Assembly: GCF_900100695.1 (NCBI RefSeq)
Contig: NZ_FNCF01000003.1
Coordinates: 124,001-188,000, forward strand
DNA from: Klenkia brasiliensis
GTDB lineage: Bacteria; Actinomycetota; Actinomycetes; Mycobacteriales; Geodermatophilaceae
Length of the DNA stretch: 64,000 bases
Direction of reading: 5' to 3'
Within the stretch, counting starts at the first letter, position 1; each line of letters begins with the position of its first letter. The notes below the pieces were generated by a model. The model was given only the letters and a program-made list of their open reading frames with translations. It was not told the DNA's origin and searched no databases. The translations under genes and the position numbers were made by a program. Below are positions 1-8,205 of the stretch, one piece after another.

Positions 1-1
1 G

Positions 2-202
2 ACGTCACCTCACGAGACGCCCGAGCCGTTGACAACCACCGGACCGCTCACACCCGCCGAGCTCTCCGTCATCACCGAGCGCGTGCGGGCAGGCTGCGAG
101 CAGCGACTAGCCGGCGTGGCGCGCAACCCTGACTACCACTGGCTACAGGCAGTGCTCCGCCAGCAGCCCGAGGCGACCAGCCATCGAGTCGGCGCGGATT
201 GA
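2..202 (+). CDS. C-terminal fragment of an unidentified protein (runs off left edge)
   Basis: An open frame enters from the left edge and stops with TGA at 200-202, giving the last 66 residues of a protein whose start lies outside the window. The tail contains PELT-like proline/threonine residues followed by a probable helix with charged residues (ITERVRAGCEQRLAG). I do not recognise the family. Codons mostly end in G or C, which favours a real gene, but the length is too short to be sure. It would be part of the same low-GC segment as the next two genes, which run in the opposite direction. Confidence 0.4.
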   Translation, partial: TSPHETPEPLTTTGPLTPAELSVITERVRAGCEQRLAGVARNPDYHWLQAVLRQQPEATSHRVGAD

Positions 203-313
203 TCCACAACTCTCCGCTACCCGAGGTCTGACTGCGCGGGGCGTGCGGCTGGTCTGCTGGGCGGCGCGGTACGCAACGCCGTCGGCTTGGCGCCAGGGCT
301 CCGGGGAACGCGG

Positions 314-1309
314 TCATGTGTCGAGGAAGTCCCACTCGCTCCCGAGGACCCAGCGCAGGGCCGAAAGCTTGCCGTTGAGCATCCCGAGCTCGAAATCCGT
401 GTACGGGCCGAGCTGACCAGGCTCTTTGTAGAGACCCTCAACACGTCGGCGCCCTGGCCCTGCGATCGTGATTAGGCGCTCTAGTTCGGCGTCGTCCCCA
501 GCGTCCTCAAGCCGGTACTCGTGCTGGAGGGAGCGGTGGTACCAGATGCGGTTGAACAACTCCCCTTCGGCCTCCACGATCTCGTCCAGCCGTCGGGGCT
601 CCTCCTCGAAGTAGGTCTCCGCGAACAGCTCCTCGATCTCGTCGCCGAAATAATCCAGGAGGACCTGATTGAGGCCATCGACTCCCAGCCCGTAGGTCGA
701 CCCCTCCGCCGCGAACAAACTGGCGAGGTCGGGATGCGGCCGCCGCGCGTCTCCAACGGGCAGGGAGAAGTCGTCGCTGTTGCTCGTGATGAACGCGTGC
801 GGCTCCTGGTGCAGGTCGACCCCGCGGACAGTCGTCTTGTAGAGCTCGATGAGCAAGGCGTCGGCGACACTGTTGCGAGAGCGGTGGAACGGCGCCTGCT
901 TCGAAAGCCCGCGCTCGACCACCCCGCGCTTCTCTTCGTCCCCTGGCTCCAGGGCATGGCCGGCTCGGAGCTGGTCCAGCACCTCGTCGAAGTTGCGGGT
1001 CGTCATCGCTCCAATGAGCGGGACATGACGCGCAAGGTCCGTGATGACCTTGAGGGCCTCTTCTTGGTTCGAGCCGCCATAGTCATCGAGATCTTGCTTG
1101 ATGAGCTTGAACCGCTGGGCGATGCTCGCCGTCATCGACGTCTCAACCCGATCTCGGTTCCGCTCGAACTCGTCGATGACGAGTCGAGGAACGAGTACCT
1201 CGACCTGCCCCTGGTTAGCGAGTACCCGGAGCGCGACGATCCAGCGCTGCCCGTCGCGGCGCTTGCACAGGTCCAGCCAGGTGGAGGTATCAACGAGCAG
1301 ATGGAGCAC
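314..1309 (-). CDS. PIN-domain protein (DUF4935-like)
   Basis: The N-terminus reads HLLVDTSTWLDL, the hallmark first strand and first acidic residue of a PIN ribonuclease domain. It is followed by RLVIDEFERN (second acidic residue) and SVADALLIEL with ITSNSDDF near residues 150-190 (further acidic residues), so the usual metal-binding Asp/Glu set appears present. The C-terminal 120 residues are not recognised. I place the start at the GTG at 1309, just before the PIN strand; the frame stays open to an ATG at 1381, which would add a low-complexity Pro/Thr-rich stretch. It lies 89-160 bp downstream of the nuclease-like gene in the same direction. A free-standing long PIN protein on an island could be an RNase effector of a defence system or a toxin; no adjacent small antitoxin is visible. 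Confidence 0.7.
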   Translation of the reverse strand: MLHLLVDTSTWLDLCKRRDGQRWIVALRVLANQGQVEVLVPRLVIDEFERNRDRVETSMTASIAQRFKLIKQDLDDYGGSNQEEALKVITDLARHVPLIGAMTTRNFDEVLDQLRAGHALEPGDEEKRGVVERGLSKQAPFHRSRNSVADALLIELYKTTVRGVDLHQEPHAFITSNSDDFSLPVGDARRPHPDLASLFAAEGSTYGLGVDGLNQVLLDYFGDEIEELFAETYFEEEPRRLDEIVEAEGELFNRIWYHRSLQHEYRLEDAGDDAELERLITIAGPGRRRVEGLYKEPGQLGPYTDFELGMLNGKLSALRWVLGSEWDFLDT

Positions 1310-1470
1310 GACCAGACCGTATGGCGTACCCGGAGGCGTTCCGGTTGGCGCCTCCGTAGGCAGCACCACCGGACGGGGCATACAGGACGGTCGACGCAGG
1401 ACGCCCCTACCTGACCTCCATCAATCCCGTCGAGGGTTCCCGTTGCCCGCGTCCACTGGGACGCCACGCG

Positions 1471-2367
1471 CTAGGGCCACTCCTCTTTGAACGCCTCGTC
1501 GTCGCGATAGATGAGGCCGACGTCGTACACCCAAAGAAGCCGCACGACCTCATCACCAGGTCTGCCGGGAAGCAGGACGGCGATGCGGTCGTCTGGGCCA
1601 AGCTGATCGAGCGAGCGGTAGTACATGGCCTGGCCCATGCCATGCGCCACCATGACGTCGTCGCGGTGGTTCGCCTTGGCCTCGATGATGACTTGCCGCT
1701 CGCGGTCGTACAGGTCCGCCTCACGCCCGTTCGTGAACAAATGCTTGCGAACGTCTCGGCGGTCTAGCCAGGCGACGTAGTCATTGACCAGGTCGTGTTC
1801 CAGCTCGCGCTCGAGCTCTGCACGCTCCTCGATGGTGAGAGTTGGGTCGGCGAGCACGGCTTCAACATTTTTGAGCAACATCCAGTTGCGGCGGACCACG
1901 CGTAGCCGGTTGCCCTTGAGGTACTTGTGCATTGCCCAGTAGACGTCGCAGTGGCGGTACTGGCCGTTGAGCGCCAGGAAGCACTCATGGATCGAGCGGC
2001 TGGGTTTGTGCCCGGGACTTGGCCAGCCCAAGGACCACACCGCCTCTGCCACTCGGCGAAGGGCGTCCGGCGGAACCGGAATCGGGTCGCTCGGCTGGCC
2101 TGCGCGACGGAAGTGATCCCCTTCATAGACGACTACACCAGTCCACTCAAGATCGAGCTCAGCGGTAAGGAACGCGTCCTGGACTGCCGCGCGCTCGCGG
2201 TCGAGCACCAGGCTGAGCCCCAAATGGTCCGCTAGCCGCTGAGAGATGGTGTCCCAGCTCGGGAGCTCGTCGATGGAGGCCTCGATGACCTTGGTTGCCA
2301 CCGACACGCGGTGTTCCTTGTCCTGGCTGTAGGCATGAGGACCATCGGGCGGGTAGGGAACAGCCAT
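1471..2367 (-). CDS. PD-(D/E)XK nuclease-like protein
   Basis: The protein is 298 residues. Its last third contains EADLYDRERQVIIEAKA followed by GMGQAMYYRSL. A conserved Asp at the end of one strand, then an E-x-K strand and a downstream helix with Gln/Tyr are typical of the PD-(D/E)XK restriction-endonuclease fold. The first 190 residues are not recognised. The start is taken at ATG 2367; a GTG at 2307 (VSVATKV) is a plausible alternative. It is transcribed toward the PIN-domain gene, probably as a two-gene unit. The family call rests on motif reading only. Confidence 0.55.
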   Translation of the reverse strand: MAVPYPPDGPHAYSQDKEHRVSVATKVIEASIDELPSWDTISQRLADHLGLSLVLDRERAAVQDAFLTAELDLEWTGVVVYEGDHFRRAGQPSDPIPVPPDALRRVAEAVWSLGWPSPGHKPSRSIHECFLALNGQYRHCDVYWAMHKYLKGNRLRVVRRNWMLLKNVEAVLADPTLTIEERAELERELEHDLVNDYVAWLDRRDVRKHLFTNGREADLYDRERQVIIEAKANHRDDVMVAHGMGQAMYYRSLDQLGPDDRIAVLLPGRPGDEVVRLLWVYDVGLIYRDDEAFKEEWP

Positions 2368-2670
2368 CTCAGCGCCGCCAGCAACCCGCGAACTCTGTCA
2401 CGCCGTCGTCCGACCACATCACTTGAGCAGCGTGGCAGATGGGACCTGCCGAGCGGTACAGATTCACGCCATGAAGGACAACGAACAGAGCAGCCCAGGA
2501 CTGGACCCCGGCCCCTAACGGCCGCCGTTCGTGATACTGATCTTGATACTGCAGGCCGGGAATCTCGGTGCACCTGAACGTACCAGAATGTCGGAGTCAC
2601 CCTGTACCACGATGCCGAACGTGCAGCTCAACGCCACGTAGAGCCTCCAGATGCCTATCGGACCTGCTGA

Positions 2671-2692
2671 GTTCAAGTCCCCCCTCGGACAC
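2671..2692 (+). other. probable attR: 3' end of a tRNA-Leu-like gene
   Basis: The sequence starts GTTCAAGTCCCCCCTCGGAC: a T-loop (TTCAAGT), the 3' half of a T-stem (CCCCC) and an acceptor-type 3' strand ending in GGACAC. The 5' half of the T-stem and the rest of a tRNA are missing; upstream bases cannot pair with CCCCC. This is what a phage or ICE attachment site in a tRNA-Leu 3' end looks like on the side distal to the intact tRNA. The matching intact tRNA and attL would lie left of the window. Confidence 0.55.
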
Positions 2693-2695
2693 TCT

Positions 2696-2736
2696 CGAAG
2701 CCCCGTGTTCCTGCTGGTCAGGAGCGCGGGGCTTCG
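2696..2736 (+). terminator. tRNA-type terminator hairpin downstream of the attR fragment
   Basis: A perfect 10-bp stem, CGAAGCCCCG (2696-2705) with CGGGGCTTCG (2727-2736), encloses a 21-nt loop that contains its own 5-bp stem (TCCTG/CAGGA). It begins four bases after the tRNA-like end, as terminators of tRNA genes do. This supports the idea that the host tRNA gene originally ended here. Confidence 0.6.
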
Positions 2737-2767
2737 TCGTCCGCGCGACCCGGGCCAGGATGGGGGC

Positions 2768-3277
2768 GTGCGCCACGTGGCCTTCGTCCGCAACCTCAAC
2801 CAGGGGCAGCGCGGGCACGCGACCACGGCCGACCTGCTCGCCGCCTTCGCCGACGCCGGCTGCCGGCACCCGCACGCCTTCCGCAGCAACGGCACCGTGG
2901 TGCTCGAGGGCGACCCCCGGTCGGCCCTCGACGCGATGGACCTCCTCGCCGCGCGCACGGGCGTGGCGCGCGAGGTCTTCGTGCTGCCGCTGGACCAGGT
3001 CGCCGCCGTCGTGGCCGAGCACGGCGACGCCCCGGACGCCGCCCGGCGCGAGTTCACCCTGCACGCGCCGGTGACGATCGACCTCGACGAGCGCACCCGC
3101 CAGCAGGCGGCCCGTCGCCGCTGCCGCATCCTCCAGACCGGGCACGGGTGGGCGGTCACGGTGAACGAGCGCGACCGGGAGTCCCACGCCACGCCCGTGG
3201 TCGAGCGGCTCACCGGGGCCCCGGCGTCCTCCCGGGGCCTGCCCACCCTCGTCGGGCTGGTCGACCGGTTCGGCTAG
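2768..3277 (+). CDS. DUF1697 family protein
   Basis: The product is 169 residues, normal for the family. The N-terminus (VAFVRNLNQG) matches the conserved opening of DUF1697 proteins, followed by a region with SNGTVVLEG and then a basic stretch. DUF1697 is widespread in actinobacteria and has no established biochemical role. The GTG at 2768 is chosen because a CAGGAT hexamer sits six bases upstream, which fits a leaderless transcript. It is the first gene of the GC-rich chromosome after the island junction and overlaps the convergent epimerase gene by four bases. Confidence 0.75.
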   Translation: MRHVAFVRNLNQGQRGHATTADLLAAFADAGCRHPHAFRSNGTVVLEGDPRSALDAMDLLAARTGVAREVFVLPLDQVAAVVAEHGDAPDAARREFTLHAPVTIDLDERTRQQAARRRCRILQTGHGWAVTVNERDRESHATPVVERLTGAPASSRGLPTLVGLVDRFG

Positions 3278-4161
3278 GACCGGTCGGCGAGGCCCTCCCG
3301 CAGCTCGGTCAGCGCCTGGTCGAGGCCCACCTGCGGGTGCCAGCCCCAGCGGCGGGCGCGGTCGGTGCGCAGCTGCCCGGTCCACGCCGGCTCGTCGGTC
3401 CACTCCGGCTCGGCGCCCACGGCCTCGCCGACGGCGCCGAGGTAGTCGCCCCACGTCGCCGGCTCCCCCGCCACCAGCACCGGCGTCGTCCCGCCGGCGA
3501 CCGGGCCCTGCTCGGGGTCCTCGGACGTGGGGACGGCGCCCACCGCGACGTCGGCGATGAGCGCGGCCAGGTCCGACACGTGCACCCAGGGCCAGCTCTT
3601 CGCCGGGTTGACGCTGCGGTCGCCGTCGACGAAGGCCTGCGGCCGCAGCGTGTTCCACACCGAGGTCGAGCCGGCCCCGGCGATCGCCGGCGGGCGCACC
3701 AGCACCGTCGTCAGCCCCTCGACCTGCGCGAGCGCCGCGTCGGCGGCGTTCTTGGTGTCCGGGTAGTCACCGCTCCCCTCCGGCAGCAGGGCCGCGTCCT
3801 CGGCGAGGTCGCCCAGCCCGGCGGAGCGGTCGTGGACCCCGGCGGTCGAGACGTGCACCAGCCGCGGCACCCCGGCGTCCCGGGCCGCCCGGGCCTGCCG
3901 TGCGGTGCCCTCGACGCCCACCTCGTGCTGCACCTCCCGCGAGGAACCCATCGGGTGCACGGTGGTGACCAGGGCGTCGGCACCGGACAGCACGTCCGCG
4001 ACGTCCCCGACGTGCTCGGTGACGCCCGCGGGCGACGGGGCGGTGCCCGCCCGGCGGACGACGGCGCGCACCTGCGCACCCCGGTCGGCGAGCGCGCGGC
4101 AGACCGCGGCACCGACCAGACCGTTCGCACCGGTGACCACGACGACGGGAGAGGAGCTCAT
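3274..4161 (-). CDS. NAD-dependent epimerase/dehydratase-like (atypical SDR)
   Basis: The protein is 295 residues. It opens with VVVVTGANGLVGAAVC, a GxxGxxG Rossmann motif for NAD(P), and continues with a short D-V pair (VGDVADVLSGADALV) and VHVSTAGVHD at the position of the catalytic Ser/Thr. A YxxxK-like element is seen as YPDTKNAAD. The C-terminal part is substrate-binding. Substrate is not predictable from sequence; relatives act on nucleotide sugars or serve as NmrA-like or reductase proteins. The ATG at 4161 has GAG-rich bases upstream (revcomp of tcctctcccg region). Confidence 0.8.
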   Translation of the reverse strand: MSSSPVVVVTGANGLVGAAVCRALADRGAQVRAVVRRAGTAPSPAGVTEHVGDVADVLSGADALVTTVHPMGSSREVQHEVGVEGTARQARAARDAGVPRLVHVSTAGVHDRSAGLGDLAEDAALLPEGSGDYPDTKNAADAALAQVEGLTTVLVRPPAIAGAGSTSVWNTLRPQAFVDGDRSVNPAKSWPWVHVSDLAALIADVAVGAVPTSEDPEQGPVAGGTTPVLVAGEPATWGDYLGAVGEAVGAEPEWTDEPAWTGQLRTDRARRWGWHPQVGLDQALTELREGLADRS

Positions 4162-4233
4162 GCCCCCACCCTGCGGCGGGGACCGTGCGCGCGCAGCCCG
4201 GCGCAGGAGCCGACGGGCTGGTTCACTCCCGGC

Positions 4234-4395
4234 ATGGTCGCCCCGATGCCCGGTCCCCTGGACCCCAGCCAGCCGATCCCCGACGACCCGGGCGAGCTGC
4301 TGCCCGACACGCCGGACACCCTGCCCCCGGCGCCGGTGGAGCCCACCCCCGAGGACCCGGGCGGCGACCCCGGTGGGGTTCCCGAGCCCGCCTGA
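4234..4395 (+). CDS. small proline/aspartate-rich protein
   Basis: A 53-residue open frame starts at ATG 4234 (or ATG 4249). It consists of repeated PDDPGELLPDTPDTLPP-like acidic, proline-rich segments with no hydrophobic core. Such low-complexity acidic peptides occur in related actinobacteria, but I know of no function. It lies between the divergent epimerase gene and the UBP zinc-finger gene, 18 bp upstream of the latter's start. The regular codon pattern supports it, but short length and low complexity keep confidence low. Confidence 0.4.
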   Translation: MVAPMPGPLDPSQPIPDDPGELLPDTPDTLPPAPVEPTPEDPGGDPGGVPEPA

Positions 4396-4413
4396 GCGCG
4401 GCAGGCTGGCCCG

Positions 4414-4761
4414 GTGACCGACACCGGCATCGACCCCTCCGTCCCGCCCAGCGGCCCCGGCTGCGTCGAGTGCGAGGCCAGCTCCTCGTGGTGGTTCCAC
4501 CTGCGCCGCTGCGCGCAGTGCGGCCACGTCGGCTGCTGCGACGACTCGCTGGGCAAGCACGCCACCGCGCACGCCGAGGAGTCCGGTCACCCGGTCATCC
4601 AGAGCTTCGAGCCCGGCGAGGACTGGTTCTACGACTACCGCTCTCAGGACGGCTTCGACGGCCCCGAGCTCGCCGCGCCCGGCAGCCACCCGGCCGACCA
4701 GCCGGTCCCCGGACCGGCCGGCCGGGTCCCGGCCGACTGGGTCGCCCGGCTGGGCGGCTAG
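4414..4761 (+). CDS. UBP-type zinc finger domain protein
   Basis: The 115-residue protein carries the Cys/His pattern of a UBP (ZnF_UBP) finger: CVECEASSSWWFHLRRC, then CAQCGHVGCCDD, then KHATAHAEESGHPVIQSF. This matches the actinobacterial free-standing UBP-finger proteins, which bind zinc and whose partner is unknown because these bacteria lack classical ubiquitin. The tail ends in a typical WF-D-Y segment. GTG 4414 follows a CAGGCT hexamer by six bases, suggesting a leaderless start. The 3' end overlaps the convergent dienelactone hydrolase gene by four bases. Confidence 0.85.
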   Translation: MTDTGIDPSVPPSGPGCVECEASSSWWFHLRRCAQCGHVGCCDDSLGKHATAHAEESGHPVIQSFEPGEDWFYDYRSQDGFDGPELAAPGSHPADQPVPGPAGRVPADWVARLGG

Positions 4762-5522
4762 CCGACGACCTCGCCCAGGAAGTCCTGCAGGGCCCGCCAG
4801 GACCGCCGGTCGGCGGTCTCCTGGTAGGCCGCACCGTGCTCGGGGGCATCCACCCCGGGGACGGCGAAGGCGTGCAGCGCGCCGCTGTAGGTGACCACCT
4901 GCCAGTCGGGAGCACCCGCCGCCCGCAGCTCGTCCTCGAACTCCTGCACGGCCGAGATCGGGACCATCGGGTCGTCGGCGCCGGTGAGCACCAGCACCGA
5001 CCCGGTGATGCTGCCCGGCTCGGCGGGCGCCCCGGTGCCCAGGCCACCGTGGAAGGACACGACCCCGGCGACGTCGGCGCCGGCCCGCGCGGCCTCCAGC
5101 GCACCGCTGCCGCCGAAGCAGTAGCCCATGACGACCACCCGCGACGGGTCCACCCGCGGGTCGGCCCTGAGCGCCTCCAGGTTGGCCAGCACCCGCTCGC
5201 GGAACAGCGGCACGTCGCCGTAGAAGCGGCCGGCGAGCTGCTGCGACTCGCCCTGGTCGGCCGGCTGGTGGTCCCGGCCGAACACGTCGCCGGCCAGCGC
5301 GACGTGGCCCAGCCGGGCCAGCATCTGGGCGCGCACCCGCACGTGGTCGGTCATCCCGGCCCAGTCGTGCAGCACCAGCACGCCCGGCCGCCGTCCCTCC
5401 GCCCCGGCGGGCGCGGCCAGGTAGCCCTCGAGGTCGGTGCCGCCCGAGGTCAGCCGGACGGTGCCGGTCTCGACGTCGGCGGCGGGGACGGTGTCCAGCA
5501 GACGCTGCAGTTCCGGAGTCAT
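4758..5522 (-). CDS. dienelactone hydrolase family protein
   Basis: This 254-residue alpha/beta hydrolase has VLVLHDWAGMTDHVR near the N-terminus, the nucleophile elbow GYCFGGSGAL with cysteine as nucleophile, Asp in GADDPMVP and His in SGALHAF. This is the Cys-Asp-His triad of dienelactone hydrolases. The true substrate is uncertain, since most members outside chloroaromatic pathways are uncharacterised. It starts at ATG 5522, 23 bp downstream of the beta-lactamase stop codon, and is likely co-transcribed with it. Confidence 0.85.
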   Translation of the reverse strand: MTPELQRLLDTVPAADVETGTVRLTSGGTDLEGYLAAPAGAEGRRPGVLVLHDWAGMTDHVRVRAQMLARLGHVALAGDVFGRDHQPADQGESQQLAGRFYGDVPLFRERVLANLEALRADPRVDPSRVVVMGYCFGGSGALEAARAGADVAGVVSFHGGLGTGAPAEPGSITGSVLVLTGADDPMVPISAVQEFEDELRAAGAPDWQVVTYSGALHAFAVPGVDAPEHGAAYQETADRRSWRALQDFLGEVVG

Positions 5523-5545
5523 GGCCGCAAGCTACGCCCGCCGCC

Positions 5546-6469
5546 TCAGCGGGCGAGCTGGTCCACCACGAGGCGGGTGGCGTCGGCCAGCAGGCCGTCG
5601 TCGGCATCGGCGTCGGGCACCCCGCGGTCGGTGAGCAGGACGACGACCAGCGGTGCGCCGCCGTCGTCGGGCTGCACCACGGCGACGTCGTTGCGGGTGC
5701 CGTAGCCGCCGCTGCCGGTCTTGTCCCCCACCTCCCAGCCCTCGGGCACGCCGGCCCGGATCGCGGCGTCCCCCGTGGTGTTCTCGCGCAGCCACTGCTG
5801 CAGCAGCGCCCGCCGGTCGGGGGCGAGGACGTCGCCGAGGACCAGCTGCTGCACCGTCGCGCCGAGGTCGGCCGGGGTGCTGGTGTCGCGGGGGTCGCCG
5901 GGGAGGGCCTCGTTGAGGTCCGGCTCGACCCGGTCGACGCGGGTGGTCGGGTTGCCCAGCTCCCGCAGCGCCGCCTGCACCTGCGCGGGGCCGCCCAGCC
6001 GTGCCACGAGCAGGTTGGCCGCGGTGTTGTCGCTGACCGTGATGGCCGCGGCCATCAGCTCGCGCAGCGGCAGGCCCGTGCCGACGTGCTGCGAGGTGAC
6101 CGGCGCGTACTCGAGCACGTCGTCCGCCCCGATCGGCACGACGGCGTCCAGCTCGGCGTCGGGCACCCGGTCCAGCAGCAGCCCGACCAGCAGGAGCTTC
6201 AGCGTCGAGGCGTGCGCGAACCGCTCGTCGGCCCGGTGCTCCAGGACCTGCCCGGTGCCGGTGTCCAGCGCCCACACCCCCACCCGGGCTGCGTAGGCCG
6301 CCTCCAGCGCGTCCACCCCGGCCAGCTCCGCGGCCGCCGGCGCCGCGGACGACGACGAGGGGGTCGACGACGAGCGTCCGGACGACGGCGGGCCCGGCGA
6401 CGTCGCCGCCGGTGCGCCGCACCCGGCCAGCGCGAGGACCACCGCGCAGACCAGCGGTGCCGCCCTCAC
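5546..6469 (-). CDS. class A beta-lactamase, lipoprotein type
   Basis: The product is 307 residues. The N-terminus has a hydrophobic segment ending in a lipobox (ALAGC), followed by a Ser/Pro-rich linker, so it is predicted to be a membrane-anchored extracytoplasmic lipoprotein. All class A active-site motifs are present: STLK (Ser70-x-x-Lys73), SDN (130 loop), EPDLNEALPGDPRDTSTP (omega loop with Glu166) and KTG in VGDKTGSGGYGTRND. It should hydrolyse beta-lactams, although spectrum cannot be read from sequence. The GTG at 6469 is chosen because it directly precedes the signal sequence; an ORF extension to 6610 would overlap the upstream membrane protein gene. Confidence 0.9.
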   Translation of the reverse strand: MRAAPLVCAVVLALAGCGAPAATSPGPPSSGRSSSTPSSSSAAPAAAELAGVDALEAAYAARVGVWALDTGTGQVLEHRADERFAHASTLKLLLVGLLLDRVPDAELDAVVPIGADDVLEYAPVTSQHVGTGLPLRELMAAAITVSDNTAANLLVARLGGPAQVQAALRELGNPTTRVDRVEPDLNEALPGDPRDTSTPADLGATVQQLVLGDVLAPDRRALLQQWLRENTTGDAAIRAGVPEGWEVGDKTGSGGYGTRNDVAVVQPDDGGAPLVVVLLTDRGVPDADADDGLLADATRLVVDQLAR

Positions 6470-6479
6470 CGCAGCGCCC

Positions 6480-7118
6480 TCACAGCACCGCCACGAGCGC
6501 CAGGAAGCCACCGATCCCGAGCACCAGCGCGGGCGCCAGCCAGCGCAGCACCGCACCCCACTGCCGGTCGTGCGCGCCCAGCCCGGCCAGCAGCGCCAGC
6601 CCGACCGCACCGGACACCGCGGCCGAGTCCCAGTGCCGCAGCACCGCGCCGAGCAGGACCAGCGCCTCGGTCAGCCAGACGGCGACCAGCAGCGCCGCAC
6701 CGGCCCCGCGCCACCGCCCCGCCCCCGACCACCCCGCCCCCGACCACCACGCCCACCCTGCCAGCCCGAGCACAGCGCCGCCGACCAGCCCCGCGACCGT
6801 CCACGAGAGGACCCACGGCGTGCTCGCGGCGAACCCGCGTGCCGCGGAGACCAGGTAGTAGCCGGGTACCTGCGCCGTGCAGGCCAGGACACCGGCCAGG
6901 ACGGCGACCTGCGGTGACCGGGCGCGGGCGCCGAGGACGAAGGGCGCCAGCAGCCACGGCCCGACCGCGTTCACCAACCCGCCCAGCGCGGTGCCGCCGA
7001 GCAGCGTCTGCCCCGGCGAGGTCAGGGCGCCGACGGCCAGGCCGGCCGCGACGGCGGCCAGCAGCAGACGGGCCGGCACGGTCACGGGGCGGGGACGGGG
7101 CAGCACGGAGGCGGTCAC
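6480..7118 (-). CDS. multi-pass membrane protein (DUF6518-like)
   Basis: The 212-residue product has about six hydrophobic segments (for example LLLAAVAAGLAVGALTS, WLLAPFVLGARA, VLSWTVAGLVGGAVLGLAGW, LVAVWLTEALVLLGAVL and ALVLGIGGFLALVAVL) separated by short basic loops. It resembles actinobacterial DUF6518 membrane proteins, a resemblance I recall rather than can test. It sits just upstream of the beta-lactamase (10 bp gap) and could be translated from the same message. The start is placed at GTG 7118; an ATG at 7154 is possible. Confidence 0.65.
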   Translation of the reverse strand: MTASVLPRPRPVTVPARLLLAAVAAGLAVGALTSPGQTLLGGTALGGLVNAVGPWLLAPFVLGARARSPQVAVLAGVLACTAQVPGYYLVSAARGFAASTPWVLSWTVAGLVGGAVLGLAGWAWWSGAGWSGAGRWRGAGAALLVAVWLTEALVLLGAVLRHWDSAAVSGAVGLALLAGLGAHDRQWGAVLRWLAPALVLGIGGFLALVAVL

Positions 7119-7212
7119 GGCGTCGATGGTGGGTGCCGGCCGGCCCGAGCACATCGGCCCGGGGACCGATCCTGGGTCCGCCCCCGGGTGGAGCACGGGG
7201 CACACTCGCCCG

Positions 7213-8106
7213 GTGCCCAGTGCCGTGAGCCGAGTCCTGCCCCCGCTGCTCCGCCTGCTGCGCTTCAAGCGCACCTTCGCCACCCCCGAGGGCATGCGGG
7301 AGCGGCTGGCCGAGGTCGCGCTGCGGCCCGAGGCCTACGGGCCGCCCGCCCGGCTGCGCGGGGTGCGGGTCACCGTCGACCACGCCTCGGGGTGGCCGGT
7401 GTACGTGGTCGCACCCGAGGGCCCGGCGTCCGGCCAGCACGCCCTGTACGCGCACGGCGGCGCCTGGGCGTTCGAGATCAGCCCGTTCCACTGGCGGCTG
7501 GTCGCCCACCTGGTCCGCCACAGCGGGGTGACGGTGACCGTGCCGATCTACCCGCTGACCCCGGTCGGCACCGCGGGCGTCGTCGTCCCCGCCGTGGCCG
7601 ACCTGCTCGCCGGGCTGGTGGAGCAGCACGGCGCGGAGCGGGTGACCGCGATGGGCGACTCGGCGGGTGGGCAGATCGCACTGTCGGCGGCCCTGCTGCT
7701 GCGCGACCGGGGCACGCCGCCGCTGCGCCGCACCGTGCTCATCTCCCCCGCGCTCGACCTGTCCCTGGCCAACCCCGAGATCGACCGGGTCGAGCCCACC
7801 GACCCCTGGCTGGCGCGCCCCGGCACCCGGGTGGCCATCGACCTCTGGCGGGACGGCCTGGCCCTGGACGACCCGCTGGTCAGCCCGCTGGCCGGGGACC
7901 TGGCGGGCCTGGGCCCGCTGACGGTGTTCGGCGGCTCGCTGGACATCACCCACCCCGACGTCCGGCTGCTGGTCGAGCGGGCGCGGGCCGCCGGCGTGGA
8001 CGTCGACGACCAGGACGGCCCAGGGATGGTGCACGTCTGGCCGCTGCTGCCGATCCCGGAGGGCGCCGCGGCGCGGCGGCACCTGGTCGACCTGCTGCGC
8101 GGCTGA
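7213..8106 (+). CDS. alpha/beta hydrolase (HSL-type esterase)
   Basis: The 297-residue protein has the oxyanion-hole motif HGGAW and the nucleophile elbow GDSAGG, with Asp and His provided by FGGSLDITHPD and GMVHVW. This is the arrangement of hormone-sensitive-lipase-family esterases, which hydrolyse short acyl esters. No signal peptide is evident (SAVSRVLPPLLRLLRF is amphipathic). The GTG at 7213 lies a few bases after a CACACT element. It is divergent from the membrane protein gene and upstream of an alcohol dehydrogenase in the same direction with its own leader. Confidence 0.8.
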   Translation: MPSAVSRVLPPLLRLLRFKRTFATPEGMRERLAEVALRPEAYGPPARLRGVRVTVDHASGWPVYVVAPEGPASGQHALYAHGGAWAFEISPFHWRLVAHLVRHSGVTVTVPIYPLTPVGTAGVVVPAVADLLAGLVEQHGAERVTAMGDSAGGQIALSAALLLRDRGTPPLRRTVLISPALDLSLANPEIDRVEPTDPWLARPGTRVAIDLWRDGLALDDPLVSPLAGDLAGLGPLTVFGGSLDITHPDVRLLVERARAAGVDVDDQDGPGMVHVWPLLPIPEGAAARRHLVDLLRG

Positions 8107-8205
8107 CCCGGCACCGGACCCGCCGGTCCGGGCATGCGGTGGGTGCGGCCGGGTAGGTCGTGTGCAACGGGGTGCATGCGGTGCCCCACCCACGAGGAGC
8201 GTGCG

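Larger units (their letters stand above)
1..2692. mobile_element. right end of a putative integrative element
   Basis: This stretch is less GC-rich and has less biased third codon positions than the rest of the window. It ends at a sequence resembling the 3' end of a tRNA-Leu gene, beyond which the normal very GC-rich chromosome resumes. No integrase or left boundary is visible, because the element would extend off the left edge. The interpretation as a tRNA-integrated island is an inference from composition, the tRNA-like junction and the nuclease-type cargo. Confidence 0.45.

Noticed and set aside
2600-2692. A complete tRNA gene
   Set aside because: No acceptor 5' strand, D-arm or anticodon arm can be formed upstream, and the T-stem 5' half does not pair.
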